From Apostichopus japonicus (Eukaryota > Echinodermata > Holothuroidea > Aspidochirotida > Stichopodidae): DNA of 64,000 bases. A program made the position numbers and the translations under genes. Under the pieces are notes generated by a model. It ran no database searches, was not told the origin of the DNA, and worked only from the letters and a program-made list of their open reading frames with translations. Positions 34,847-49,800 of this stretch are shown here, piece by piece. Position 1 is the first letter of the stretch. Each line of letters opens with the position of its first letter. Where the stretch lies: the NCBI RefSeq assembly GCF_037975245.1, contig NC_092569.1, forward strand, positions 31,192,668 to 31,256,667, written 5' to 3'.

Positions 34847-37800
34847 TCACTTACATTGTTGGGAAAAGTTGGCCAGTTTATTTGTTAAAGAAATGATAGA
34901 TCTAGGTACTGGCACTCCATCATAAATATTAAGGGTTACCCTCTGTATGAAACACAGACTTTTGGAGATGGAGGAAGGGTAAAAAAAGTTGAAAACATAA
35001 AAAGAGGAAATCCAGCATGCGATGGCCTTCATAACATTGTCAGTAGAGTTGATCACCATACCGTCTGCCATCAACTTAAAGGATGTGGTTATCCCAGGAG
35101 TGTCTCCATCCATCTTGATGTATACTGGATTACTAGTCTGCAAATTTAGAGCAAAACAATCACATGTAAGTAAACATGTTAAAGACTTGAAATTTGGGAG
35201 GAGAGAGACTGTTGAATATTTTATCTTTGAAAACATGCCAAATGGGTACATTTAAAAAAAAACTTTATGTTGTCATCACTTAACAGATCAACTCAGTAGT
35301 AAAAGTAAACCAAGAGTACGGGGAGACTCTAAATTCCAACAAAGGGGGCCCAGCTATTGATATCATCAATTATTTTGCGTATTTATTCTATTTTAGAAGG
35401 GGGCTCAACCCCCTGAAAAACAAAGCCTCCTATTATGCAGCACTGTTCAATTTGACATTTTGGTGTCATGTACAAGAATTGCTTTAATCAAAGGACTGAT
35501 GGCAAAAGGGTAACTTTAAAAGAAAAACAGGAAATTTTAGTTGATTCTGTCTACATATGTACATTATGGATGGACATTTTGTGATTTTATTTTTTGTATT
35601 AATTTTATTTTCCACCATGATCTGATGAATGATTGCATTGGTGCCATAGTACCTAAATTCATTTAATAATTTTTGATTTTCAATATGTGTTATGTAACAT
35701 GTAATCACTGTAAGTATTCTTTACAAGTGGATGCGTCCGTGTTCGGAGTAATTGGTAATTGAAATAATAGGCACTCTGATGGCAAAACCTAAGCTATACC
35801 TAAACCATTGATAGATAAAATTATCTGGTAAAGTGCACTTGTAGGTACTACACATTTTAAATGCAGATATGTCTCTTAAAATGTTTGCTCATGACTCATA
35901 TATTTGAGCTGTTTGTCAACTACTGCAAAAAGAACTCTTAAAGAAGCTCCGAGACAGTAAGTGAACCTTTTATTGCTACTTATCAGGATAATCAGTTCCT
36001 TGCTTTTTCTTCTTCACAGTTTGATTCTTTACGCTTTTCCCTCATCCAGTTTTAAAAGTCATATAATTTTACAAAAAGGTGAAGCTGTGCAAGTTTAATA
36101 TACATCAAATTGGTTAACTAATAGTAACCAAAGAAATAAGGGGTGGTATTAAGAAGCACACACTTGCAAAAGAAACTGAAAAATTTCTTGCCTCTGAGCA
36201 TGCTGGAACCAGAATTAGAGAAATATCCTCTTGCAGGAGACCAGGGATTGCCAGGAAAGCAGCTTTGTTTGATGTGTCTGCAATAGTAAAAGAGAAAAGT
36301 GATTGGAAAAGAAAAGTGATTGTTGAAACCTGGCTTTAAAAAATCATATGTTAAATCTATCAATTATAACAGAATAACCAGTTATACCAACACCAAATAT
36401 CATAACAATGCCACAAACCTGATTATCACTTTGTTTTGGAAGAGATTTTGTAATTCATTTTGTAGAGCTGTGAACATTTAGTAGAGTTACTAAATGTTTA
36501 CACTCAAGAAAAAATGAGAAATTCAGCGTGTTACACTGCGTTTAGTAACCAAGTATTCCATACAATCAGTCAACGATTACTAGGCCCATTGTCATCCAGG
36601 GGGCGCCGGGAGCTTTCCGAGAAGGCAGGAGGGGGGGCAGCTGTTTCAAAAGGGCACTTACTTTCTGAAACTGCAAATAACAAAAATGAAACTACCCAAT
36701 TGTCTCTTCCTCTATTTACCCTTTTAATTCTACTGTGCTAATTACTTTGAGGCGTAGAACCCTTTGTTCTGTGGATCTCCTTTGTCTCTTCAGGAATCTC
36801 ATTAACAAGCATTTGTGACCATAGGCGGAGGTATGCGCTCTACCGAGTGCCCATTGTCTTTATATATATTTATTTAGTGCAGTTACAAACGTTTCAGATG
36901 AACACTAATCTGCTACAGCTCTATTTTACCCTGAATATTTTCAGATACTGTTTTTTTTTTAATTCACTGTTAGACTTCAACTGTACAAGAGAACTATGAA
37001 ATGTTTTTCCTTTTTTTTTATATATATAACCAAGCCATCCAAATTTAATTAAGCATTGTTGATCTTGTTCCCTTAATGTTAATATATCATCACCGCAAAC
37101 ATGGACATGGACATCAACACCAAAACAGGCCTTACAGACAGGTCACTGCAGCAAAGGGAGAAATGAACAGAGCAAAGTGTCATGTAACTGTTAAAGGAAG
37201 AATTTATTGTTTATTTACAATACCTTTTATCTTCTGCTCTTCACGATATCCTTCCATTTCAGTGGTAGCCTCCATGAAAAAAGCATGTGGTGCTCTCTTT
37301 CCTTTGCAGGCCTTGATGAGTCCAGACGCATATCTTCCCAGGCCAGCACGGAGCGAATTAAAAAAAGTAACCTCTCCATCCTGTATGCGATTCATCTCTG
37401 TCAAAAGCTAAAAGAAAATGGTTGATTTTAAGATACAGCAACATACTAAAATTGCAACACTTCCTAAATGTTCCCCCCAATTGGTATTGATACATGAACA
37501 AAATATAGCTAACCCCTCTGGTACCCATTTCAGTTGAGTGGACTGAAGCAATGAATGTTGATGCAATGGTTGGAAATGATGGCCTTCTTGATTATAACAT
37601 GTTGCTGTGCAGGAAATGTAAACACCCACTGGCACTCGAAAAATAACACAGATAACACCAATTTTTTCCATCTTTTGCGGAGTTGGTTGTTTTTTTAAGT
37701 AACACTAACAAGAAATGGTTTACCCTACATTCCTGCAGTTTCCAATATTTGTCCCAATACTTGGCAAACAATCCCAACCATTTCCATTAATTTGCATATC

Positions 37801-40800
37801 AAATAATACACTCAATTTTAACAAAAGATATTTTTTGGAAATATTTTAAGTGAAGTACTGCATTATTTAGACAGGGCCAGAAATCTATTGGCAAGTTAGA
37901 ACCAACACACTTAACAGACAATTTTTTTTGTAAGAAAGCTATCTTTCCGCACGGTCTAAGACCCAGGCTCCCATTTAGATAGTGTGTGACAATGTTCCCA
38001 CATAACACTTTTCACTCACTAGTTGGCTACTTATGCAAATGAATATAACACAGTGCATATGCATCAAAAAATGGATGTGTTAATTGGCATGATTAAGACC
38101 TCTTAATAAAAGGAATATTCCCATTTATTTTCATAAATTTAAATTTAAGACAGGGAACATTTAAAAAGAAACTGTGTCAATATCTTATTCTGTTTAAAAT
38201 TTACAAACTTTTTAGGACTTTTCATTTAGGAAAACCACAAGGTAGATTGGCAACATCTGTGATGTCATGTTAGCACTTTCAGGAAATTTCTTTGAAACAC
38301 AAATTGACATTTATCCTTACTAAACTAACTAAACAAGATATACTCACTTGGATGTCATCAAATAACCATGGGTACTTGCTCTTGATATCTGCGAGGGATG
38401 GAGTCTGGGGGGAAGAAATAATCCACGTCCTTCTGTCAGCCAACGTCAGTGCCATTGACTGACTTACTCCTCGAAAGTCTGGCTGCCTTTTACGTTTTTC
38501 ATCCTGAAGCCAACAAATGTGTCCATCAATGGATGCATCGTCTTCTGTTTCAGAGCGGTTCGGGAGATAGTTTTTCATACCCCATTGAGGTGGTGCTGCT
38601 GGTGATTCTGGTGCGGACTTTGGTTTCCTTGCTACTTTTAATTTCTTTTTTTGCACAGCCGCAATTTCAAATGCCACCCGCTTTCTGAAGTTCTGAAACT
38701 TATATTGCAGCCTATGCTTCCACAGCATCTGGAAGAAAGAATTGTAAAAGGAATATTGTGAGGATTAGGATAGAAAAAAATAAAGGTTACACGGACAATG
38801 TACAAACTAACAGTAAAATATCTCTTAGCTTACGCACTGTTGAACAGTAAAACTTATATAGATTCAAAAACTAAGAGGATTAAGAAATGTTTCAAGCAAC
38901 CTAATCAACTCTGCAGTTTATGTTGTGAGTTAAGTTCAAACTTCACTGCAGTATATCATTCTGCTTCTGATAAGTTTTGTACATGTTGACATTAATTTAA
39001 AGAGTAGTTATTTTTCTACTTCAATCCAAACAGTTTTGTTAAACACAATATTTCACACACTCAATACACATTACCCTCGGCCATGCAAAAAAAAAAATTG
39101 TTTCCTGTAAAATTCTTAGATTGAAAAATCTCATGAGTGAGAGAGGAAAATTTGTTTTCCCTTTTTTTTTTAATATGACAGCCAAAGAAAGTACAGTAAA
39201 ACAAGAGCCCAAGGGCATTGTGGTTCCTTGCATAGGGGTCTATGACAATACACATAATATTATCAAGCAAGATTGGGCTCAAATAGTCTATATACTCAAT
39301 AAGTAATTGTGGTCCTACATGTACCCATAAAGTAACCAACACTATAGCCAACACTTTTGTGATCACAAATTGTGATCAGATTTTTGATCGGAAAGCACTT
39401 TTGAGATCTGAATATGGCATCGAAAATCTAAGAAATATAGGGTCACCTACAAGCTGGTCAACAGATATGATAACATTGGTGACCTCAAATCACATGACTG
39501 TTAAGTCTGAAATTGTTCCACCACCCATTCACAACTTGTCCCAAAATATCAACCATGTCACACCTTGGCATTGGGAGTTTATTGCATTGTATTTCAAAAA
39601 ATTAACTGTGAACTTGTATACATAACTTCACACACAAAGGTCACCCGGGGGTCAACCAATGGACATTTTTTATTGGTGACACGTGAATATACCATCAAAA
39701 CTATAAAAATTCAAACAATTTTTTCTTTGCCCAAATAGCAGTTTCTTAAAATTAATTGACCTTTGGTGACCTTGGATCACATGACCATCAATTTTGAAAA
39801 TATACCCCTATACCATTTCCAACTTGTCCCAAAATATCAACCCTGACACACCTTGGCACTGGGAGTTATTGCATTAAATGTCTGAAAATTTACTTTGACC
39901 TTGTATAACTTCGCACACCAAGGTCACACAGGGTTCAACCAATTGACATTTATGATCACAAGGTACTTTTTATGATCACAAGGTACTTAAAGGTCACCAG
40001 CGGTCAAATTGAGGTCAAGGGTCACCCAGATGCGGGTTGACAATTGGATTACATTGAAGCAACTCCCAAACCCTAACAGACAATTCGTTCTCAAGTGATC
40101 GCAAAAATACTAGTTTTTTATCATTAATTGACCTTTGGTGACCTTGGATCACATGAATGTTAAGTTTCCAAATGTTCCTCTAACCAGTTCACAACTTGTC
40201 CCAAAATATCAACATTGTCGCACATTGGCACTGGGCGTCATTGCAGTTTTAATATTTTTGTTTTTTGGACCATAACTGACCTTTGTGGGCACCAAAAACA
40301 ATAGGGCACACCTTCTCCATATGACAGATCTATAGTCCAAGTTTGGCCTTACTCCAATTTTCCCTTATTGAGATAGAGCGTACCCAAGCAAGTGTCACAG
40401 ATGCACACACACACATACACACACCCAGACACACGCCAACCTAACTGCATAGGTTCCTTTTGCTAAAGCAAGGAACCAAAAATTGATATATGGATACTCA
40501 GGTATAATACAGTATTTCCAGCCACAAAATAGTATGTATTGATAACAATGCCAAAATCTACATTTTTGAATGAATGCTTTCCAAATCATAGAAAAAAATA
40601 TTCCTTCATTCTTAAATATTATATGTGAAATGTTTATAGAGATAAGGTTCAGAAGTAACAAAACTCTTTACTTTAATTACATTTAATCCAAATTAATTGC
40701 AACTTCAAGGACTAGTGAGAGTATAAATGATCTCATTCAGTATGCCTTACGTGCAAGCACTGTGACTGCCATATATCAATGATATGATATGAATGATATG

Positions 40801-43800
40801 CTTGTTGTATTTAAGACTAAGCTGCAAAACATTATTTCATTGGACAAAATTGTTGCTGGCCCTGACACAACTTGTCTTATGGTTGTCCAGATCAGTAACA
40901 AGATTTGTTGAACACTGCCTAAGGCTTTTAATATTGCTTTGTCAGAAAAATGGAAATATTACCTTCAGATTACCAACTGGCATATTGTCTTGTGGAGTCT
41001 TCATGGAAGGGTACTTCACAAACAATTTGGTGATAATTTCATCGTACTGTGCATTGGACGGATAGCTATGAAAAAAATATAAACTGTAGTCATGCATCAA
41101 GCTCACATACGGATAAATTGCATACTCCTACAAATGAAGGTTATATAATGTAGTTTCGTCCTTTAATAGCCAGCAGCATATCAACAGCACACCTTGGAGG
41201 AAGAGTTAGAGATGGTGTATATTTGTTGCATGTTTGCTACACAGGGCTCTAGTGGGTAAATCAGGGGGCTGAGCCTTGAAGGTCCCTGTTTTCCGGAGTA
41301 TAGTCTGACTTGCTTGACTCCACTGGCAGCACATCGGGATCATGCTGCATATATTTCTGAGTTTGGACAATTTCTGAGGATTAACCATTTAACAACAAGC
41401 ACATCTGGGAGGCATATTTGCTACAGAGGGCATTAGAGGGTTAACACCAAACAATCGGACCTTTGGCATGTATTTGTATAAAACCAATTTGCTTTAATTA
41501 GCAGGAAATTTACCCATATTTTTTAACATGTGAAAAATATACATGTACTGTACTACTGTAGGAGATAAATGTGTGCAGAAATAGTCATGAATTTGAAGGG
41601 TACCATAAGGGAACAAAGGAATGCAGTGTACTTACTAGATACCATACTTTTCTGTAACCTCTTTATAAATGCTGTCCAAAAAGAGGCTCCTCTCTGCTAC
41701 GTTCATGGTGTATCCACCACTTTTGAGCTTAGATTCTATTGTTGGAGGTTGTACTGGGATCTGAAATTTAGTTATCCATCCAGAATGAAATGACACAGGT
41801 GAAGTAGGATGGGGAGACACAAGGGAAGAAGTTAAGGGTGCAGCAGGTAAGGATGGTGGGTCATCAGCACTGGAAGAAGTGGAAGGCTGTTCGATTGAGA
41901 CTGGGGTTGAATATGCATTTGGTGTTGGTGGTGGAGATGGCGAGTTCGGCGTTAACAGCGAAAAGTCAGAATTGTCACGTAAGAAGTCACTGCCGGCTGT
42001 ATAGTCAAGTTGAGATACTGTGGATCTGTGAAATGATAGAGCAGTAATACTGTAAGGTTGAGATGGCTAACAGCTAAAAAGTGTTACTTACCATACACAT
42101 CTTTTCAACGATTGGACTTTTGACCAAACAGATGCTTCTATTTGGAAATGTGATAACTTTGTGTACATACAGACAATATCAACTACATACATCTTAATTA
42201 CATTTTGCCCCATTTTTCATTGATATACAAATGTAATTGCATTGGGAGTCAATGTAGAAACAAGTAGTGTGTGGGAAGAGATTTTCTGTCATAGGAAGCT
42301 TCATTGCATTATTTAGGATGTTAAAAGTGAGGTTAATGGAAATCTGAACATCTGCCATGTTTGAATCCTATATGGCATATAGATGTGCAATGTCTCATGG
42401 ATCATTTTCACGTTTGCCCATGCCCTCCACTCACACATCACACCCAGCCCAAAAAATTAAATCAGCTCAAATAGTGCTTCACTGCCTTCATACAGTAGGC
42501 TGTTACACATCAAAAATAACTGAATGTGTAACCTTTGGAGCGGTCACTTCAAAAGGGATATGTCTCAACTGTACCTTTTCTACTGTAGATACATGTAAAT
42601 TATGAGATGATATTAACAAATACAAATACATAATTAACAAAGTATGTAGAATCTATTGTCGACAGTAAAAGCTAAATATTACAGAAAGAAAGTAAATTTA
42701 TTGCACAAATATTGACAATAATTGAATAAGATGTTACCAAAAACAATCATTGTTGTTTATTCTACATAAACACAAAAGGTATATCAAAATGAACTTACCC
42801 ACTGTCACTAATTTCTGCATTTATACTGTCTTCTGCATTATTAATTGTAACTGGAAAAGTGGCAGGTTGCTCTTGTCCTTTAACAACTCTCAGTTTGGCA
42901 GGCCCATAGAACAACTCACCATCTTCAATGTCAACATAGTCACTGAAATCTCTATCATAGAGTTGAAGAATCAATTCTGATCCACCCACACCAAAAGTTT
43001 TCACTGCAGCAGCATGAAGTTCTGACTTTGATGCCCCTACGTCATTGGATTCAATCTCAACTTTTTTGTTATTTGGTCCAAATATGAGTAGAAATTTGTG
43101 ACTGAAAATTAAACAAGTCCAAAATAAAGTTATCATCTCTAAAAAAGCGACAAAGTAGCAATTGTCTTTTTAACGCCACTTACACCAGTATCAAACATGT
43201 TTGAGCATAGTCTCAAAGTCACAAGTGCATTTCACATATTTTTCCATTCAAATGAAGTTGATGAAAAGGAAATTACTGTCTATACTACTGTATTTTACTT
43301 TTCAGTAGACACATAACGATTTTACTTATGTTATGCTTGCAATAAAATTGATGTTACAGTACATTTGCTGTGTAAGAACAGTCAACACACTTGAACTTCA
43401 AAGTTAAACAAATGCCAATGATATGTACTGCACAAAAAAATACAAGGACCTCTTTTTACGTGGTAGTACTAACAACACGGCACTGAATGCGAAATCAAAT
43501 ACTAACTGACCAAGATTCGATCCAACCCGCTTGCAAAAGTATGTCTGTATGTTCTGCACACTGTGCAATAAAATACAAGGACTACTACAGAACATCTGCA
43601 TAGGCAGAGTTGGAAAAAGTTTAAACAATTCTTGCATTTCAAATTCACAATCGCATAAAAATTACCATTGAAGATCATAAGGGCAAATTTTTATGGAACT
43701 AGCATTGATGTTCTCGAACAGAATACCTTCACAAAATTGACTAAACTTTTTAAGGAAATTGTCAGATTCTTTCTGTCATTCAATTGAAATATGGCATAAA

Positions 43801-46800
43801 TCGGACAGCACCAAACAAATTGTAAAATTATTGCAGCGCAGAAATGTTGCATTTATCATAACACACATGCTTCACACAAACGCATGTGTGCCTTTTTTTT
43901 TAAAAAGCTGAAGAGACCACCTTTTCAATTATATAATCTAAATATAATCTAAATAAAATATGCAAAACTTGTTAGCATGAACTTAGAACTGTCTGGTTAT
44001 TGAAATTCGGGGCTGTATAATTGGATAAATCTTTTAGCTACCATCCATTTGTTGAATGATAATTAGATAGTAGGGATATGATGTTAGGTCTTGTTAACAA
44101 TCAGGATGCTTACAACCAAAAATTGGATACTAGGTGTGGTAGAATCTTCCATCTATACAGATTATATCACTAAGAACCTCAGCAATACAAAATTAGCAAA
44201 AACATTTTAATACTAAATGCGTAAACAAATTAAAACTGTAGTACTTCAGTTTAAGCAAAGTGCAATCATACACACTCAACTAATAGAGCTTTAGTTTGCA
44301 GTTTTGCTCAGGTCTATGTTTAGAAACACTAAAGTACAAAATTATGCCTCAGTGTTATAAGCTCCATGTTTCTAGTCTGATATACCCCAAGTGGGTAAGA
44401 ATCAAAAAGATCTGAACATTCTTAAACACAAACTTGCAGCCAAAACATACATTAAAAGCATGAACATGAGAAATATACTGTACTCTTTCACTCATGCGGC
44501 ACAATAAAAACACCTCATCAGTTATAAGGAAACACATGTCAATTTTTCCGAAACTCCCTTCTTCAACAGCAACGGCTAAGCCTTTGGAATAGAATGAACC
44601 ATTGTAACAAACTTTACCAACAGAATACACAGATTCATTACCACCAACTAAAAGCAATACTTGCGCTTGTATTGTTTGTGGCAAAAGCCGGACAGGGTAC
44701 AGATCACCCTTGGAGTGAGTTAGAGCATCTTCTGTGAGGAAGTTTTGGGATCCATGATAGGTGGCTTGCATATACTCATGACGGGTAGCAAGAGTTTTGC
44801 ACACATTTTTTCGATTCTTTGAAGTTCTAGCTATTTCTTTAAAGTAATTGTGCTTCCCTTCAAACCTCAATGTCCATGTGTTGATGAGTGGGCCATATTG
44901 CAACAGCATTTCAGGGTAATGAACCAAGTAGTGTGCTTTGGGTTTCATTGATACATGTGGAAACGCTTCAAAATACATTGTCAAAAATTCCTCAATTAGA
45001 TCAGCTAAAAATATTGTCAATGCCCTAGTCACTTTCTTTGACATGCAATACTGTACGACATCTAACAATTTCAATAATACTTGCCATTCCTTACTATCTT
45101 GGGGAATGAAAGAACCGACCATTAAAGGTAACAAACGACAGAGACACAGAGCTTGACAGGCAGTTTGCTTAACTTTAAAAGTTTGAATCTTGTCAGACAT
45201 CAAAGAAGGTTTATTAGTGCAATGAGAACCTTCATAAGGAATTTTTTTTATCTGTTCATTAAGATCACTTAATGTAAAAAATTGTTGAGTAACACAATAC
45301 TTGACAACCTCTGCAATGACTTCAGGGATTACCCCTTCAAATAGATCATGGGCAATGTCTGGTGGACTGCCTTCCACAACATGAAAAAACTGTAATTCAT
45401 TGAGGCAAGAAGACTGCTTGATTCCATATAGTGTAAAGAGGGCAGGGTTGGTCTGTACTGCAACTGCTTGCAGTTCATATGCTTCTTTGGTTCTCATTTG
45501 CAAATTATCAGATCGAAAATGATTCTTCTGATCAGCTTTAATTACATTACAAAATCTACATATCCTCCCATGATTGAAATGTGTTTGAAATCCACCTAAA
45601 TCATGAGCGGCCAAGTTATCTGCCACTAAGAAAGAAACAGTTCCATGAAAAGTATATTCAATTCCATCTTTCAAAATTTGAATACCATTTTGCTCAAGAA
45701 TCTTGAGATCGGAAATAAGTGGCTGGAGTATACTTTCATAACCATATTTTTTGACATAAATGGTAGGGCACAAAATCACTGACTGAATAGTTCTTAATTT
45801 AGAGCGATGCATGGGTGGTAAATTCCCCAGAACAAAGTACAGCACACAAAATTTCAGTAAATGAACATGTGTCCCTAATGGATTTGCAACAGTGAAATCG
45901 TCACAGTACAGTTGAATTTGAAGGCTATTTGGCTGCTTTGAGAATAGCTCGTTATCATGAAACCTTACACCATCACAGAAGTCCCCCAGAATATCTCCAT
46001 CTGGAGAGGAATGCCCATTAATTACTTCACTGAATACATCATCAAATTTCAACAAGGCCTTTAAAGTTTGAAGAATAGGAATATATTGCATAGTATGCAC
46101 CTTGGCAGTTACATTATCTCTGCCTAATTCATATTCACAAGGTTTAACTACACCAAACTCATTTGCTACATATTTCTGTAGGTTAAGGGCAGTTGAGAAA
46201 TTATGTAGTGCATGTTCAAATTCACTCTCTTGTAAGACATTGTCTAAACCAGACTGCTTCAAGACATCAATATTAGTATTTGTTCTTTGTAACACATTAT
46301 GCAAGTCCTCTGTCATCTTTTCCCTACACATTTTAAGAATGTCGACACATTCATTTGCAACAAATGTACAAGCAGCTTGTGGTATCTTATGAATTTCTCT
46401 AAGCTTCAACAAAAACATTGAAACTTCCCTATTAACATCAATATCTACAGCGTCGTCTGCATTAGCATGATTTTCTTCGATTGGCAATTGGTCATCATTT
46501 TCAACACCATTATCATTTATCACATCAGCATTTGTTACTTCAAGCCAAAATAGTTCATGTTTGAGGCGTATATGGCGACGATATGTTCTGACATTGGAAT
46601 AATTCTTTGCACAACCATTAATTCCACATACAATTCTAAAATTTGGATTATTTCCATGAACAAACCTATAATGTTTCATTAAAGTTTCAAACTTCACAGT
46701 GTTAAAAATACAGTAACAACAATTAAATCGCATTTCTGTAGCAAATAGTTTCACTAAATACAGGAAATTTGTGATTTAATGCACATGTGACTTTGAGAAA

Positions 46801-49800
46801 ATGTATGTAATTTGTTCAAAACCTGATAATTTTGGAACCAATGCAGGCATGAGTAACCCTGTTAAGAAATAAGTAAAAAAAAACTTTAAATGCAATGGAT
46901 GGGTAAATACCTGGCTGTATAGTCCACACTTGAATTAGCAACCATAGGGGTGCCACGTGTTAAGCTGCATAGGAAAAACCTCAAATTTTGCCCACTTTTG
47001 CTTTTAACTAAAAAAATTGTTGCATCACTGGTCATAATCATAAAGTTATTACAAATAGTATGATAAATTCCTTTTAAACATATTCCCTGCAAAAACAGTT
47101 CAAAAATTTAAATCTTCAGGAGCTAGCCTTGTGCGGGATCCCGGTAGTCAAGTGAATCCCGGTATCCCGATATTGACTATTCCCGATCACAGTACAATGT
47201 GTAACTACTACTGGTATTGGGAAGTCAACCGGTTATTACATTCGTTTCGGTATCATTCACAGGAATCCAAGACATAATACAAATATCTAAGTGTTACTAT
47301 TTGAATTAAAGAAAAGATTACACATATATTTCTGGTTTCTGTATTCTTAGTTTGAATAATATCTGATCAATTTACATACTGACCTAGACCTATATATTAA
47401 CGAATCAACTGTTCACGTAGTAATTTGGACCTAAGCTATCAAACGTTACTTGCGCTCAGCATGTTACGTGACCTCAAAGTTATTCTGAAATTGTTGTTAT
47501 TTATTCTGCCTTCAATTGATGATTGTCAAGGTTCCCATGAACAAAATCTCACCTTTATGCATTTCACCTCATTTTGGTATAATAATTATAACGATTTAAT
47601 AAATGTTGAGCCAAAACCGCACGTAATATTAAATCCATCTTCGCACGGGACTGTATATTATTATAGCCTAGGGTACTGTACTGGTACTCACACACAGTGT
47701 AATGCAGTACTTGAGATTTGATGCTGTAATGAAACGGATTCGTTTATTAATACGGAGGGTTCAACGATGTCAATAAAAGTTATCTTTTGCTATTTTTTCA
47801 ATATTTCAGAACTTTTGTACAAAATATGGATATTGTACGTTTCGAAAGTATATTTTCTAGAGTAAAAACAGCTGATTAACGATATAAATAAATCTGTACT
47901 ATTCTTATGTATGTAGTTTAAAATCCCGTATTTACGTAGCCCCTGTGTTACATTCTTATTGTCTGAAGTTCCAAACACGTGGTGACTTGTTGACAGTTAA
48001 AAACTTTTCATTGTGAACTTTTGAACTTAAAGGGAAGGCGTTGAAAAGGCCCTAATATAGCCTGTTATTTTTTTTTATAACCGTGCGTGTAAGAGTATGT
48101 ACATAACCTATAGGCTATGCATATTGAATGTATGACATCCCGGTTGTAGTTACGATACCAGGACTCATGTTGCAGCACTATCGGTTGTGTGAAATCAGAC
48201 TACCGCACAGCGCTAGCATGAGCAAATAAGAGGAAAATCTGAGACAGTTTTGGAAAACTCTCAAGGGACTTGAAAATGATGTTCCAAACATCTTGAGTAG
48301 CAAAATCAACTTAAATTCATTCCTCTGTATTTTATGATAGGCAAATCTGTTATTAAGGTTAAAGTAAGACTTATATAGTTGTTTCCCCTGCTTTTCAACC
48401 AAGAACATCAGGAACTTCATATTTAAGTCCCTTGGGAGTCTTCAAAAAGTGTCAGAAATTTTCCTCTTTTTTGCTTAAATCGATGAAAGTTTTTTAACAT
48501 TATAATTTGAAAGGAATATGCTTAAAGGGAATTTATCTTGTTATTTTAAATAGTTTCATGACCAGTGGTGGGATACTGTAGTTCTTAGGAAAAGGTGCAA
48601 AAATCAGCAAAATTTGAGGTTTTTCCTATGCAGCCCCTAAGGCTATGGTTTCATTTCAAGTGTGGCCTATAATGTAGAGCCAAATAGTAAGAAGTCAAAT
48701 TACAGTGAATATACTGTACACATCATTCACTGTTCCTGAACTAATTAGTTATTAAGAGTATAAATTCTTTCAAAATCATACAAAATTCTCTATGCAATCT
48801 ACGTCTGTGGACAGGTAAGGATTTAATATGCACCAGAAACAGCAGTAAATTATGAACACTGTAGTCTTTAAATCACAAGTGAAGGATTTATAGTTTTTTA
48901 AGGTATGGTTGAACAAAGTTTTTAAGAATGTTTAATATATGCACAAGTCGTGATATACAATCAAGAAAGCCGCTCAGAAAAGTTAATGTAATTCGTTTAA
49001 TTTCTTTCCAAAATTTCACCCCTTGATATTTAATTGAATCCTTTTTATTGCTGAAATTTGATAGGGGTATGATGAACATTATAAATCTCTTGTTCATATT
49101 CAGTTTCTTCTTCTCATAAATCTTTGTGTGAGGTTTGAAAAACAATACATGGTAACATAAGAAAATGTACGGTTGACTTGATGCCATGTCACACAATTAA
49201 AATAAACTTGGCATAATTTATTATAATAGTCCTCAAAATGCAAAAGTGCTGTAAAATGGTAAATATTAACTGATTTTGATGATTTTTTGCTGTGTTCATG
49301 GGTTTATTGCATACCTTCTTTAAAATATTAAGCACCAGTCATTGCTACCTGTTCATGGATTTTAAAATGTAATGATATTTCTTTTCATTTCTTGTATGCA
49401 TATAGGGCTCAGTACAGTTTGAAGGGGTCAGTTACTGTATCATTACATTTACACTAACAGTCAATGGAGAAATTTTACTAGATTATTCAATTCTTTTGTG
49501 GTTTAAAAAAAGGACTGTAAATAATTTCTTTCTTTAAATGTTTTAGATCAATGCCTAACACATCAAAGTAGTAACAAACAAAAAATAATAACACATTTCC
49601 TTACCAAAATAAAACAGGTGTTTTGGACCAAAAATTTGGCAAAATGGTAGCCATTTTGAATGATTTTGACAACAACAAAGGCTTTAAACTTCGTTATAAA
49701 GTATCACTTTAAATTGGTTTTGATGTGAATGGAGAGCTGAAATTTAACTAAAATAATAGCATATGAAGAATTCATGCTCTTTCTGTTAGTTATCTTAAAT

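Noticed and set aside
34847-43136. That the SAMD3-like gene is an ordinary host gene beside a transposon
   Set aside because: All eight exons lie inside the CACTGAAAA inverted ends with the transposase inside its first intron; co-mobility is the simpler reading, though capture of a host gene remains possible.
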